From positions 868,001 to 932,000 of the forward strand of contig NZ_JAFIBM010000001.1 of assembly GCF_017833035.1 (NCBI RefSeq): DNA of 64,000 nt, given 5' to 3'. The position numbers and the translations under genes were made by a program. Numbering within the stretch: position 1 is the stretch's first letter; each line of letters begins with the position of its first letter. This stretch comes from Frigoribacterium sp. PvP032. GTDB taxonomy: Bacteria; Actinomycetota; Actinomycetes; Actinomycetales; Microbacteriaceae. A model generated the notes under the pieces. That model saw only the letters and a program-made list of their open reading frames with translations. It did not search any database and was not told the DNA's origin. Shown piece by piece: positions 8,007 through 17,000 of this stretch.

Positions 8007-9293
8007 ATGACCCAGCGACACACGACAAGGGCCCTTGCAGGCCTCGCCCTCGCCGCCTCGGCCGCGCTCGCCCTCACGGCGTGCAGCGGAACGGCAGGCT
8101 CGAACGCAGCAGGCGCGGGCGGCGACGCTGCGACCGGCGCGGCCTCCGAGGGCGGCGCGACCACCGCCTCCTCGGCGCAGCCCCGCATCGCGGCCACCTA
8201 CGACGGCGGGGTGCTCGTGCTCGACGCGACCACCCTCGAGACCGTGGCCGACATCGAGCTGGCCGGCTTCACCCGGGTCAACCCCGCCGGCGACGGACGG
8301 CACGTGCTGGTCTCGACCGAGGAGGGGTTCCAGGTGCTCGACACCGGCACCTGGACCGAGGGCGGGACGCACCACGTCGCCGAGCCCGAGCTCACGGACC
8401 TCGTGTTCGAGGCGCCGACGCCCGGCCACGTCGTGCGCCACGGCGACAAGACCATCCTGTTCTCGGACGGGACCGGCGACACCACCGTCTTCGACACGGC
8501 GGACCTGCTCGACGTCTCGTCGACCGGCGAGCTGCCCGCGACCGAGACGATCTCGTCGCCCGAGGCCCACCACGGCGTCTCGATCGAGCTCGAGGACGGC
8601 ACGCTGCTCACCACGATCGGCGACTCCGAGTCGCGGGTCGGCGTGCGGGCGCTCGACGCCGACGGCGAGGAGACCGCCCGCAGCGAGGACTGCCCCTCCG
8701 TGCACGGCGAGGGAACCACGGCCGACGAGGTCGCCGTGTTCGGCTGCAGCGACGGAGTGCTGCTGTACGACGACGGCGCCTTCACGAAGATCGCCGCCGC
8801 AGACGACTACGGCCGCACCGGCAACGCCTACGTCACCGACTCGTCGCCCGTCATGCTCGGGGACTACAACAGCGACCCCGACGCCGAGGGCTACGAGCTG
8901 ACCCAGCTCACCGCGGTCGACACGGCCGCGGCGACCTCGCAGGTGCTCGACCTGCCCGACGGCGTCGCGTACACCTGGAAGGGCGTCGGACGCACCGCCG
9001 ACGACGACGCGCTCGTGCTCGGCACCGACGGAGCGCTGCACCTGCTCGACGTCGCGACCGGCTCCGGCTCCGGCTCCGGCTCGTTCGTCTCCTCGTACCC
9101 CGTGATCGAGGCGTGGGAGGGACCCGCCGAGTGGCAGGACTCGCACCCGAGCCTCTCGGTCGTGGGCGACACCGCGTACGTGACCGACCCGGCGTCGGGC
9201 TCGATCCACGCGGTCGACGTCGCCACCGGCGAGGTCACGGCCACGGGCGAGCTCGGCGTCGCGGCGAACGAGATCGCGGTCGTCACCGGCTAG
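8007..9293 (+). CDS. aztD: zinc metallochaperone AztD
   Basis: A 428-residue secreted propeller protein with signal segment LAGLALAASAALALTACSG, whose lipobox is LTACS. Repeated blades (DGGVLVLDATT, GDKTILFSDGTGDTTVFD, DGALHLLDVATG) and His positions in EGGTHHVAEPE and EAHHGVS fit the AztD family, which delivers zinc to AztC in Paracoccus. The family role is established knowledge; the assignment here rests on architecture and locus. The gene starts 44 bases after aztC without overlap, the loosest junction in the locus. A short Gly-Ser repeat (GSGSGSGS) interrupts one blade near residue 352. Confidence 0.82.
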   Translation: MTQRHTTRALAGLALAASAALALTACSGTAGSNAAGAGGDAATGAASEGGATTASSAQPRIAATYDGGVLVLDATTLETVADIELAGFTRVNPAGDGRHVLVSTEEGFQVLDTGTWTEGGTHHVAEPELTDLVFEAPTPGHVVRHGDKTILFSDGTGDTTVFDTADLLDVSSTGELPATETISSPEAHHGVSIELEDGTLLTTIGDSESRVGVRALDADGEETARSEDCPSVHGEGTTADEVAVFGCSDGVLLYDDGAFTKIAAADDYGRTGNAYVTDSSPVMLGDYNSDPDAEGYELTQLTAVDTAAATSQVLDLPDGVAYTWKGVGRTADDDALVLGTDGALHLLDVATGSGSGSGSFVSSYPVIEAWEGPAEWQDSHPSLSVVGDTAYVTDPASGSIHAVDVATGEVTATGELGVAANEIAVVTG

Positions 9294-9301
9294 CTCTGTC
9301 T

Positions 9302-9400
9302 CTCCTCATTCAGGAGCTTCAGTCCTGAGTTGCGCAACTCAGGTTCGGATCGTCCTGATTCGTGCACAGTTCAGGAGGCGCCGGCCCGCACCTCCTGAAT
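9302..9400. repeat. nested palindrome element, family B copy 1
   Basis: The element opens with CTCCTCATTCAGGA and closes with TCCTGAATG. Inside, TCCTGAGTTGCGCAACTCAGG forms an inner stem and TCCTGATTCGTGCACAGTTCAGGA another. Related copies are at 10555-10630, 38892-38992 and 54326-54424. The 9294-9639 gap between convergent aztD and the lipoprotein gene holds only this, a CCCGT repeat near 9424-9455 and the terminator at 9473. Confidence 0.8.
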
Positions 9401-9472
9401 GCTGCCGACCCGAGGTGGCCGGCCCGTCCCGTCCCCGTCCCGTCCCCGTCCCGTCGCGGGGCGGCGAGACGA

Positions 9473-9512
9473 CAGAAAAGGCCCTTTCCCGAGAGGGGAA
9501 GGACCTTTTCTG
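9473..9512. terminator. bidirectional intrinsic terminator
   Basis: CAGAAAAGGCCCTTTCCC pairs with GGGGAAGGACCTTTTCTG. The A-run and T-run flanking the GC stem make it a conventional terminator in both directions, serving aztD on one side and the minus-strand lipoprotein gene on the other. Confidence 0.9.
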
Positions 9513-9639
9513 ACGGTTCACGACCGGGTGATGGGAGAACCCCGCCCCGCGCCGAGGCGCGGAGCGGGGCCCCACCGGGAACACCGGCCCACGTGCAGGG
9601 TCGGGGCCGGTGTCGTCGTCACTCGGGTGAGGGCGGACC

Positions 9640-10341
9640 CTACTCGGTGGCGACGGTGATCTTCGCGACGCCGACGAGCATCTCGTCCTGGACGGCGTCG
9701 GTGTTGAAGGTCTGGTTCAGCAGGGCTGCGGCGTCGGGGCTGATGTGGACGGTGGTGCCCTCGAGGACGGCGTTGGTGCCTTCCATCTGGAGGGGCTTCA
9801 GGGTGCCGCCGTAGAGGTTGAAGAGGTAGGCGTCTTCTGCTGCGACGGTGCCGTTGGCGGTGACGGTGCCGTAGAGCTTGCTCTCGCCCGGGTCGATGCG
9901 GAAGTCGGTGAGCTCGACGACGGTGCCGTCGGCAGCGGTCAGCGACAGGCCGGAGCCGTCGTGGTCGATCTCGCCCTGGACGTAGGGGCGGACGTCGCTG
10001 GCGGGGTCGTAGTAGTCGACGTTGCCGCCGGTGATGGGGAAGGAGAAGGTGCCGTCGGTGAAGCCGGCGGTGCCGACGACTCCGGGGGTGAGGCCGAGGG
10101 TGCCTAGGGCGTCGACGAAGGACGCGTCGACGGCGACCTGGGTGTCGACTCCCTTGCTGAGGTCGGGGAGCGAGGCCAGGGGCTCGGTGGACGCGGCCGA
10201 CGAGGAGGACGACGGGGCGGCGGACGACGACGAGGTCGAGCCGGCGTCGCTGGAGGAGCACGCGGCGAGGCTGAAGATGAGGGCGCCGGAGGCGACGATG
10301 CCGAAGGCGGACTTGGTGATGGTCTTGCGTGAGATGTTCAC
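9640..10341 (-). CDS. secreted lipoprotein of unknown function
   Basis: A 233-residue protein with signal peptide and lipobox (SLAACSS), then a Ser/Ala-rich tether of about 25 residues, then a globular domain. The domain contains TFSFPITGGNVDYYDP, GEIDHDGSGLSLTAADGT, VELTDFRIDPG and a strand pattern typical of an all-beta exported domain. The GxIxHxGxGL pattern recalls exported proteins with anchor domains and is loosely like heme-binding HtaA domains, but I would not assign either. The start is a GTG with a good AAGGAG ribosome site 6 bases upstream. It stands alone between two hairpin regions, so it is probably monocistronic. Confidence 0.75.
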   Translation of the reverse strand: MNISRKTITKSAFGIVASGALIFSLAACSSSDAGSTSSSSAAPSSSSSAASTEPLASLPDLSKGVDTQVAVDASFVDALGTLGLTPGVVGTAGFTDGTFSFPITGGNVDYYDPASDVRPYVQGEIDHDGSGLSLTAADGTVVELTDFRIDPGESKLYGTVTANGTVAAEDAYLFNLYGGTLKPLQMEGTNAVLEGTTVHISPDAAALLNQTFNTDAVQDEMLVGVAKITVATE

Positions 10342-10554
10342 GATGGTTCTCCTTGTCTGTGGTTCCCGGTGGGGAGTTGACAGGGGTTCGCCACGGTCGC
10401 TGGATGGGTTTGGTGCGTTACCTGACTGTTACCTCGAGCTGACCAGCCAGTGCCGAGGAGGCGGTGGGCAGGTCCCGGGGACCGGGCCACCGCCTCCTCG
10501 GCTCGCGGGGGTCGGGGTTCACGACCTCGGGGTTCAGGAACCGGGCGTGCGCGA

Positions 10555-10630
10555 GTCCTGAGTCGTGCACAGATCAGGACAGATGGGTCCTGAGTTGCGC
10601 GACTCAGGACCCATGTTCCTGAATGAGGAG
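10555..10630. repeat. nested palindrome element, family B copy 2
   Basis: TCCTGAGTCGTGCACAGATCAGGA and TCCTGAGTTGCGCGACTCAGGA are consecutive stems ending in TTCCTGAATGAGGAG. It lies in the 10342-10653 gap between two minus-strand genes; apart from the ribosome site of the lipoprotein gene nothing else is visible there. Confidence 0.8.
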
Positions 10631-10653
10631 AGCGCGAACAGGGCGCGGGCGGG

Positions 10654-12816
10654 TTAGCGGAGGTCGAGCCAGGCGACCTGCTCGTCCGACAGGGAGACGC
10701 TGAGGCCGCGCATCGACGACCGCGCCTCCGAGATGGTGCGCGGCCCGAACAGCGGGAACGTCGGGAACGGCTGGTGCAGCACGAACGCCAGCGCGATCGC
10801 CGTCGCGGCGACCCCGTGCTCGGCTCCCAGCTGCTCCGCACGGCGCAGACGCTCGAAGTTGTCGTCGCTGTAGTAGCAACGCACGAGTTCGGCGTCGGTG
10901 AGGTCGTCAGGTCGGGCCCGGCCCGTGAAGAAGCCGCGGGCCTGTGACGACCAGGGCAGCAGCGGGATCTGGCGCTGCTCGAGCCACTTCTTCGACTCGG
11001 GGTCGGTCACGTGCTCGCACCCGGCCCACGGCACGTCGTAGGCCTCGGCCAGCCCGAAGTGGTTCGACAGCACCGAGAACTCGGCCCGGCCGTTGGCGCG
11101 GGCGTACTCGTTCGCCTCGTCGACGCGGGCGGGGGTCCAGTTCGAGCCGCCGTAGACGCGGATGCGTCCGGCCCGGCGGTGCTCGTCGAGCACGTCGACG
11201 AACTCGCCCACGGGCACGTCGGTGTTGTCCCTGTGCATCATGTAGATGTCGGCGTGGTCGGTGCCCTGGCGGTCGAGGCTCTCGAGCAGCTGGCGGGTCA
11301 GCGACTCGGGGTCGCAGTGCGGCGTGTGCGCGCCCTTGGTGATGACGACGACGTCGTCGCGGATGCCGCGGTTGGCGATCCACCGGCCGAGCCGCGCCTC
11401 CATCTCGCCGTCGCCGTACAGCCAGCCGGTGTCGAACGTGTTGCCGCCCTGGCTGACGAAGTGGTCGAAGATCGAGGAGGCGTGCGCCAGGTCCTGCTGG
11501 TTGTCGACTCCCATCACCAGTCGCGACACCTTCTTGCCGACCCCGGCGATCTCGCCGTAGACCATGGGGGCGTCGGGGGAGACGGCGAGCGGGCGGCCGG
11601 TGACGGTGGGGATGTCGACGTCCTCGCGCTCGAACGGGTAGCGCAGGTCGATCGCGGCACGCCACTGGTCGAGCACGCGGGCGGTGCCGACGCTGTCGTC
11701 GAGGCTGATCTCTGGGGCCTCGCCGGTGCCGTCGCGCAGGGCGGCGATCGTCGCGGCGGCCTCGAGCCCGTACGGCTGTGCCCCAGGGAACGACAGGGTG
11801 CGGGTCTCGCCGTCGACCGTGCGGACGGTCAGCTGCGCGTCGTCGCCGAACCACGGGTCGGTGAGCAGGATGCTGCCGCGCGAACCGGTGATGGTGGCCG
11901 AGTTGGCGTCGTCGACGCGCACGCCGCAGCGGACGGCGGCGGTCACGCCGTCGCCGAAGTCGAGCTGGGCCAGGGTCCACTCGTCGACGCCCGTCGGGCC
12001 GAGCGTGCCCTTGGCCGTCACGGCGAGGGGCTCGGCGAACGCACGACCGCGTGCCGCCCCGACGACGGCCCGGGCCAGCGAGACGGGGTAGCCGCCCACG
12101 TCGAGGATCCCTCCGCCGGCCGTGTCGACGTCGAACAGGCGGCCCTCACGGGTGGCTGCGGCGAACGAGAAGGCGGCGTCGACGTGCACGAGCTCGCCGA
12201 TCGCGCCGTCGCGGACGAGCTCGAGCAGCGCCCGCGTCTGCGGGTGGAACCGGTACATGACGGCCTCGACGAGCGTCGCGCCCGCCTGGCGTGCCTCGTC
12301 GGCCACCGCCATGGTCGTGCCGGCGTTCGGCGTCAGCGGCTTCTCGCAGAGCACGGCCTTGCCGGCCGCGACGGCGTCGAGCACGAGGCGCGCGTGGGTC
12401 GTGTGCACGGTCGCGACGTAGACGGCGTCGATCGTGGGGTCGGCGAGGATCTCGGCGTAGGTCCCGGTGCGGACGGTCGCGCCCGCGGCGGCGGCGCCGG
12501 TGCCGGCGGCGGTGCCGGTGCTGGCGTCGTCGGTGCCCGTCGTGCCCCCGGCGGGCGCTGCGCCCTGCTCGACGGCGAAGGCGGCGAGCTCGGCGGCCCG
12601 CCCCGCGTCCGTGCTGCCCACGGCGGCGAGCACCCCGCCCGACGACGGCAGCTGCGAGACGAACTTCCGGGCGATGGAGCCGGCGCCGAGCACGGCCCAG
12701 CGGGCGGCCGCGCCGGGCTCGGCCAGACGGTCGGACACCGAGGACGCAGGTGCCGAGGAGGTGCCAGGTGTCGAGGAGGCGGCGGTCGCGTCGGCGGGAG
12801 TGGTCAGGGGAGACAT
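10654..12816 (-). CDS. Gfo/Idh/MocA oxidoreductase fused to aldo/keto reductase
   Basis: A 720-residue two-domain enzyme. Residues about 38-400 are a Gfo/Idh/MocA dehydrogenase: WAVLGAGSIARKF is the NAD(P)-binding loop, CEKPLTPN is the EKP motif, and DVGGYPVSLAR follows. Residues about 405-720 are an aldo/keto reductase: FDTGWLYGDGE holds the catalytic Asp/Tyr, VVITKGAH the Lys, and IYMMHRDN the His. Both act on sugars or polyols with nicotinamide cofactors, so the fusion may run two redox steps in one pathway. An Ala/Gly/Thr insertion of about 30 residues lies near residues 90-120. The gene is divergent from a LacI gene, with a perfect operator between them. Confidence 0.88.
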   Translation of the reverse strand: MSPLTTPADATAASSTPGTSSAPASSVSDRLAEPGAAARWAVLGAGSIARKFVSQLPSSGGVLAAVGSTDAGRAAELAAFAVEQGAAPAGGTTGTDDASTGTAAGTGAAAAGATVRTGTYAEILADPTIDAVYVATVHTTHARLVLDAVAAGKAVLCEKPLTPNAGTTMAVADEARQAGATLVEAVMYRFHPQTRALLELVRDGAIGELVHVDAAFSFAAATREGRLFDVDTAGGGILDVGGYPVSLARAVVGAARGRAFAEPLAVTAKGTLGPTGVDEWTLAQLDFGDGVTAAVRCGVRVDDANSATITGSRGSILLTDPWFGDDAQLTVRTVDGETRTLSFPGAQPYGLEAAATIAALRDGTGEAPEISLDDSVGTARVLDQWRAAIDLRYPFEREDVDIPTVTGRPLAVSPDAPMVYGEIAGVGKKVSRLVMGVDNQQDLAHASSIFDHFVSQGGNTFDTGWLYGDGEMEARLGRWIANRGIRDDVVVITKGAHTPHCDPESLTRQLLESLDRQGTDHADIYMMHRDNTDVPVGEFVDVLDEHRRAGRIRVYGGSNWTPARVDEANEYARANGRAEFSVLSNHFGLAEAYDVPWAGCEHVTDPESKKWLEQRQIPLLPWSSQARGFFTGRARPDDLTDAELVRCYYSDDNFERLRRAEQLGAEHGVAATAIALAFVLHQPFPTFPLFGPRTISEARSSMRGLSVSLSDEQVAWLDLR

Positions 12817-12844
12817 CGGTGTCCTTCACTGGTCTGGCGAGCGA

Positions 12845-12860
12845 CCGTGAACGTTCACGG
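12845..12860. promoter_or_regulatory. LacI-family operator
   Basis: CCGTGAACGTTCACGG is a perfect 16-bp palindrome in the 75-bp gap between the divergent fusion gene and lacI-type gene. A 15-bp match recurs at 19513-19527 ahead of the GH3 gene. Confidence 0.88.
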
Positions 12861-12891
12861 CCAGGGTCGACGCTACCAGTAACCTCAGGGG

Positions 12892-13881
12892 GTGACGACT
12901 GCCGACCCCCGCCTCCCTCGCCCTGCCACGATCCTCGACGTGGCCAGGGTCGCCGGGGTCTCGCGCCAGACCGTGACCCGTTCGCTCAACGGCCTGCCCG
13001 ACGTGAGCGCCGCGACCCGCGAGCGCGTCGTGCAGGCGGCCCGCGACCTGAACTACCGGCCGAACCGTGCGGCGCAGGGCCTGGTCAGGGGCCGGCAGAT
13101 GACGGTCGGGCTCGTGCTCGACGACCTCCGCAACCCGTACTACCCGGAGGTCGCGTCGGAGTTCAGCCGGGCCGCGACCGCACGCGGCTGGGGAGTCCTG
13201 CTGTGCGACCTCGGGCACGACGCCTCCGTCGCTCGGGAGAGCCTCGCGTCCCTGGTGCCGCGCGTCGACGTGCTGGTCTCGCTGATGCCGCTCGGCGACC
13301 TGCGCGAGCAGGTCGCGGGCGTCCCGACCGTGGAGGTCGACACCGATCCCGACGGAGGCGCCCAGGGCGTCATCGAGATCGAGACGCGGTCGGCCGTCCG
13401 CAGCGCCCTCGACCACCTCAGGGCGGCGGGCCGCAGCCGGGTCGCGATGATCGACTCCGGCGTGGAGGGCTCCGGCCGGGCCCTCGCCTACCGCGAGTAC
13501 CTCGCGGAGCACGGCATGGCGTGGAGCCCCGCCTCAGAGGTGCGCGTCGAGCAGACGCACGCCGACGGGGTACGGGCGGTCTCGGAGTTGCTCAGCACCT
13601 ACCCGGACGCCGACGCCCTGCTCGCCTTCAACGACGTGCTCGCGATCGGGGCGCTCAAGGGCCTCGCCCGCCTCGGTGTCTCCGTGCCGGACGACGTGGC
13701 CGTGGTCGGCATGGACGGCCTCGACCTCGGCTCCCTCGTCACCCCGGAGCTGACCACGCTCTCGATCGACAAGGCCGAGCTGGCCCGCGTCGCCGTCGAG
13801 GTCGTGGCCGACATGCTCGCCGGTGCCGAGCCGCCGCGACGCCGAGTCGTGCGCACGCTGCTCCTCCGCGAGTCCGCGTAG
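12892..13881 (+). CDS. LacI family transcriptional regulator
   Basis: A 329-residue repressor. The helix-turn-helix is ATILDVARVAGVSRQTVTRS with the hinge-helix segment NYRPNRAAQGLVRGR. The periplasmic-binding-like core follows (VGLVLDDLRNPYYPEV, DALLAFNDVLAIGALKG, TTLSIDKAELARVAVEVV). GTG at 12892 is used. The operator CCGTGAACGTTCACGG lies 32 bases upstream, so autoregulation and control of the divergent oxidoreductase fusion are likely. The inducer is unknown; a sugar is expected from the family and neighbours. Confidence 0.9.
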   Translation: MTTADPRLPRPATILDVARVAGVSRQTVTRSLNGLPDVSAATRERVVQAARDLNYRPNRAAQGLVRGRQMTVGLVLDDLRNPYYPEVASEFSRAATARGWGVLLCDLGHDASVARESLASLVPRVDVLVSLMPLGDLREQVAGVPTVEVDTDPDGGAQGVIEIETRSAVRSALDHLRAAGRSRVAMIDSGVEGSGRALAYREYLAEHGMAWSPASEVRVEQTHADGVRAVSELLSTYPDADALLAFNDVLAIGALKGLARLGVSVPDDVAVVGMDGLDLGSLVTPELTTLSIDKAELARVAVEVVADMLAGAEPPRRRVVRTLLLRESA

Positions 13882-13908
13882 CCCTCCTCGCCTCTCGCCC
13901 CCTCGCCA

Positions 13909-13981
13909 CCCTCGGGCGCTCCGTGGGCGATGAACCGCGAACCGAACCATGAACCGCGACAAAACGCGGTTCATGGTTCGG
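13909..13981. repeat. 73-bp direct repeat with palindrome, copy 1 (family D)
   Basis: It contains GAACCGCGAACCGAACCATG, then GAACCGCGACAAAACGCGGTTC, so most of it folds as a hairpin. It is identical over 73 bases to 19375-19447. This copy lies in the convergent gap between the LacI gene and the GH3 gene. Confidence 0.92.
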
Positions 13982-14011
13982 TTCGCGGTTCGAGGAGACG
14001 CTGCGGCCCGG

Positions 14012-17000
14012 CTACTCCTCGCCGAGGAGGCGGCGGCGGCGCAGCGTCAGCCACGCGCCGACCGCGATGAGCAGGAACGCCGTGCCGGCGATGCCGACCC
14101 ACGCGTCCGAGCCGGTGAAGGCGAGGCCGTCCCGGCCCGCCACGGCGACCGCGCCGCCCGCACCCGAGCCCGGCGCGCTGGCACCCGGCGCACCCGCACC
14201 CGGAGTGCCCGCACCCGGAGTGCCTCCGCCAGGCGTACCAGGCGTGCCCGGGTCGCCCGGGTCGTCCGGCCCCGCCGCGGCGAGCACCGTCAGCGTCGCC
14301 CTGGCGAGTTGCGCGCCGCCCTCGAGCTCGACGACGTGCGCCCCCGGCTCGAGGTCGGCAGGCACGACGAACCGCAGCACGCCGACCCCGGCGGCAGTCG
14401 CGGTCGTGTAGCCGATCGACTGAGGCTCGGAGAAGACGGTCCCGGCGAGCTCCTCGCCCGCGACGAACCCGGTCGCGGTGATCGACACCGTGTCGCCCGG
14501 CCGTGCCGTGGCCGGCGAGAGCGTGCCCGGCACGACCGACTTCGTCGGCTCGACGACTCCGAGGTCGACGCCCAGCACCGTCGCGAGGCGGGCGAGCGCC
14601 ACGTCGGGCAGCCCGCGCTGCAGCGCGTTCTCCGCCTCCGCGGTGAGGGCCGCCGAGCCGGCCGCGGCCGTGCCGTCGACCATCGCGTCCTGCGCGAGGT
14701 CGCGGGCGACGGACACCAGGTCGTCGGCCGCGGTCATCGCGTCGAGGTCCGTGCCCGAGAACGGTCCGACCGCCTCCAGCAGCAACCGGAGGAGGCGCGC
14801 GACGGCGGCCGCATCGGCACCGGCCTCGCCGCCCGCCGCGGTCCCGTCCGCGCCCCAGACGTCCCCGTCCAGCACGCCCTGCACTCCGTCGCGAGCCGCG
14901 CCCACGGGCAGCGACGCGACCAGCGCCTCCAGCCGGTCGCGCGCGCCGTCGGTGCGCAGGCCCCAGCCGTACGGGTACAGCGGCGTGTAGTCGGCGTCGC
15001 CGACGTTGATCGGCACCTGGTCGGCGCTGGCCGCCCAGGTCACGGGCAGGCGGCCGGCGAAGGGCCGGTCGCCGAAGAGCACGTCGGCCACGCCGGCGCC
15101 CTCGGAGCCCGGCAGCGACGACGCGACCACCGCGTCGGCGAGCCCGACGACGTCGCCGAGCAGCTGCGGCCGGCCCGACACGACGAGCACGACGCACGAC
15201 GAGGTCGCGGCGCAGACCTTCTCGACGACGGCCTGGTCGGCCGGCGTGAGCGACAGGCTCGAGCCGTTGTTGCCGACGTCGCCCTGTCCCTCCGCGTAGG
15301 GCCGTTCGCCGACGACCACGACGCCGGTCTGGTCGGCACGGATCGGCTCGGTGGCGCCCGGGCTCACCGTGACGGTCGCACCGGGCGCGACCTCGCGGAT
15401 GCCCTCGGCGATGCTCGTGCCGGTCGTCGTGTCGCCCGACCCGCCCTGCCAGCTGATCGTCCAGCCGCCCATCTGGCGACCGAGGTCGTCTGCGGTGGAG
15501 CCTGCCACGTAGAGGTCGGCGTCCGCTGCCAGCGGCAGGGCGCCTCCTTCGTTCTTCAGCAGCACCTGTGACTCGGCCGCGGCCTGACGGGCCACCGCCC
15601 TGTTCGCCGCGCTGCCGACGCCGTCGACGTTGGTGCGGTCGGCGAAGGGCTGCTCGAACAGGTTCAGGTCGAACTTCTGGGTGAGGATCCTCCGCACGGC
15701 GTCGTCGACCCGCGACTGCGACACGGTGCCCGACCCGACGGCCGCGACGATGCTGTCGATGAACGCGCCGTAGTTGTAGGGCGCCATCGCCATGTCGAGC
15801 CCGGCGTTCACCGAGCGGACGGCCTTGTCGGCGTAGCTGCCGCCCGGGAGCTTGTCGATGCCCTCCCAGTCGCTGATGAGGAACCCCTGGAACCCCAGGT
15901 CGCCCTTCAGCAGGTCGTTGTTGAGGGCGGCGTTCTCGTGCATCCGCACGGGCCCGTCGCCGAGGTCGACCGCCGAGTACGACGGCATGATCGTGCCGAC
16001 GCCGGCCTCGAGGGCAGGCAGGTACGGGTCGACGTGCAGCCGGGTGAAGTCCTCGAGCGACTCGGCCTCGGTGATTCCCTGGTCGATCGGGTACGCGCCG
16101 GTGCCGACGACGGACTCGTCGTACGTGGTGCCTCCGTCGCCGGCCCAGTGCTTGGCGGTGGCCAGGACCTCGTCGGCCCCGCCGATGTCGGTCGGGTCGT
16201 CGCCCTGCAGGCCGATCACCGAGGGGGCGGCGAAGGTGCGGACCAGGTCGGGGTCCTCGCCGAACGACTCGTAGCTGCGGCCCCAGCGCTCGTCACGCGA
16301 GACGCAGAGGCAGGGAGCGAAGGTCCACGGCACGCCGGTCGCGCGCACCTCCTGCGCCGTGACGCGGGCGATCTGCTCGACGAGGGCCGGGTCGCGGGTC
16401 GCGCCGAGGCCGGTGTTGTGCGGGAAGATCGTCGCCCCGACCACGTTGCTGTGGCCGTGCACGGCGTCGACGCCGTAGATCATCGGGATCTGCAGGCGGG
16501 TCGAGAGGGCCTCGCGCTGGTAGCCGTCGACCATGTCGGCCCAGGCGACCGCGGTGTTGCCCTGCGGCACCGAGCCGCCGCCGCTCAGCAGCGAGCCGAG
16601 CGCGCGTCCGCTGATGTCGCTCGGCGACGACAGCCCGAGGCGCTCGGCCTGGGCCATCTGGCCGACCTTCTCCTCGATTGTCATCCGCCCGAGCAGGTCG
16701 GCGACGCGCTCCGCGGTCGGCAGCGACGCGTCGAGGTAGGGCAGGTCGTGCGCCCCGATCACGATGCGCGGGCCCTCGCCGACCTTCGCCGTGGTCGACG
16801 CGAGCGTCAGCTGCAGCTCCTTCGACTCGGCCGGCCCCGAGGAGGCGCGGGTCGTCACGCTGATCGTCTGCACCGTCCCCGAGGGCGAGCCGGCCGGGAA
16901 CGTCGCCGTGCCCGAGGCCGCGTCGTAGTCGACGCCCTCGACCGCGCTGCCGTCGGCGGTCGCCCAGTCGACGACGACGTCGGAGGCGAGGGGCTCGTCG

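Noticed and set aside
9425-9455. Regulatory site in the CCCGT repeat after aztD
   Set aside because: Simple sequence repeat without symmetry; no evidence of a site.
9640-10341. Fasciclin (FAS1) domain for the lipoprotein
   Set aside because: The conserved FAS1 boxes were not found; only a general exported beta-rich pattern is seen.
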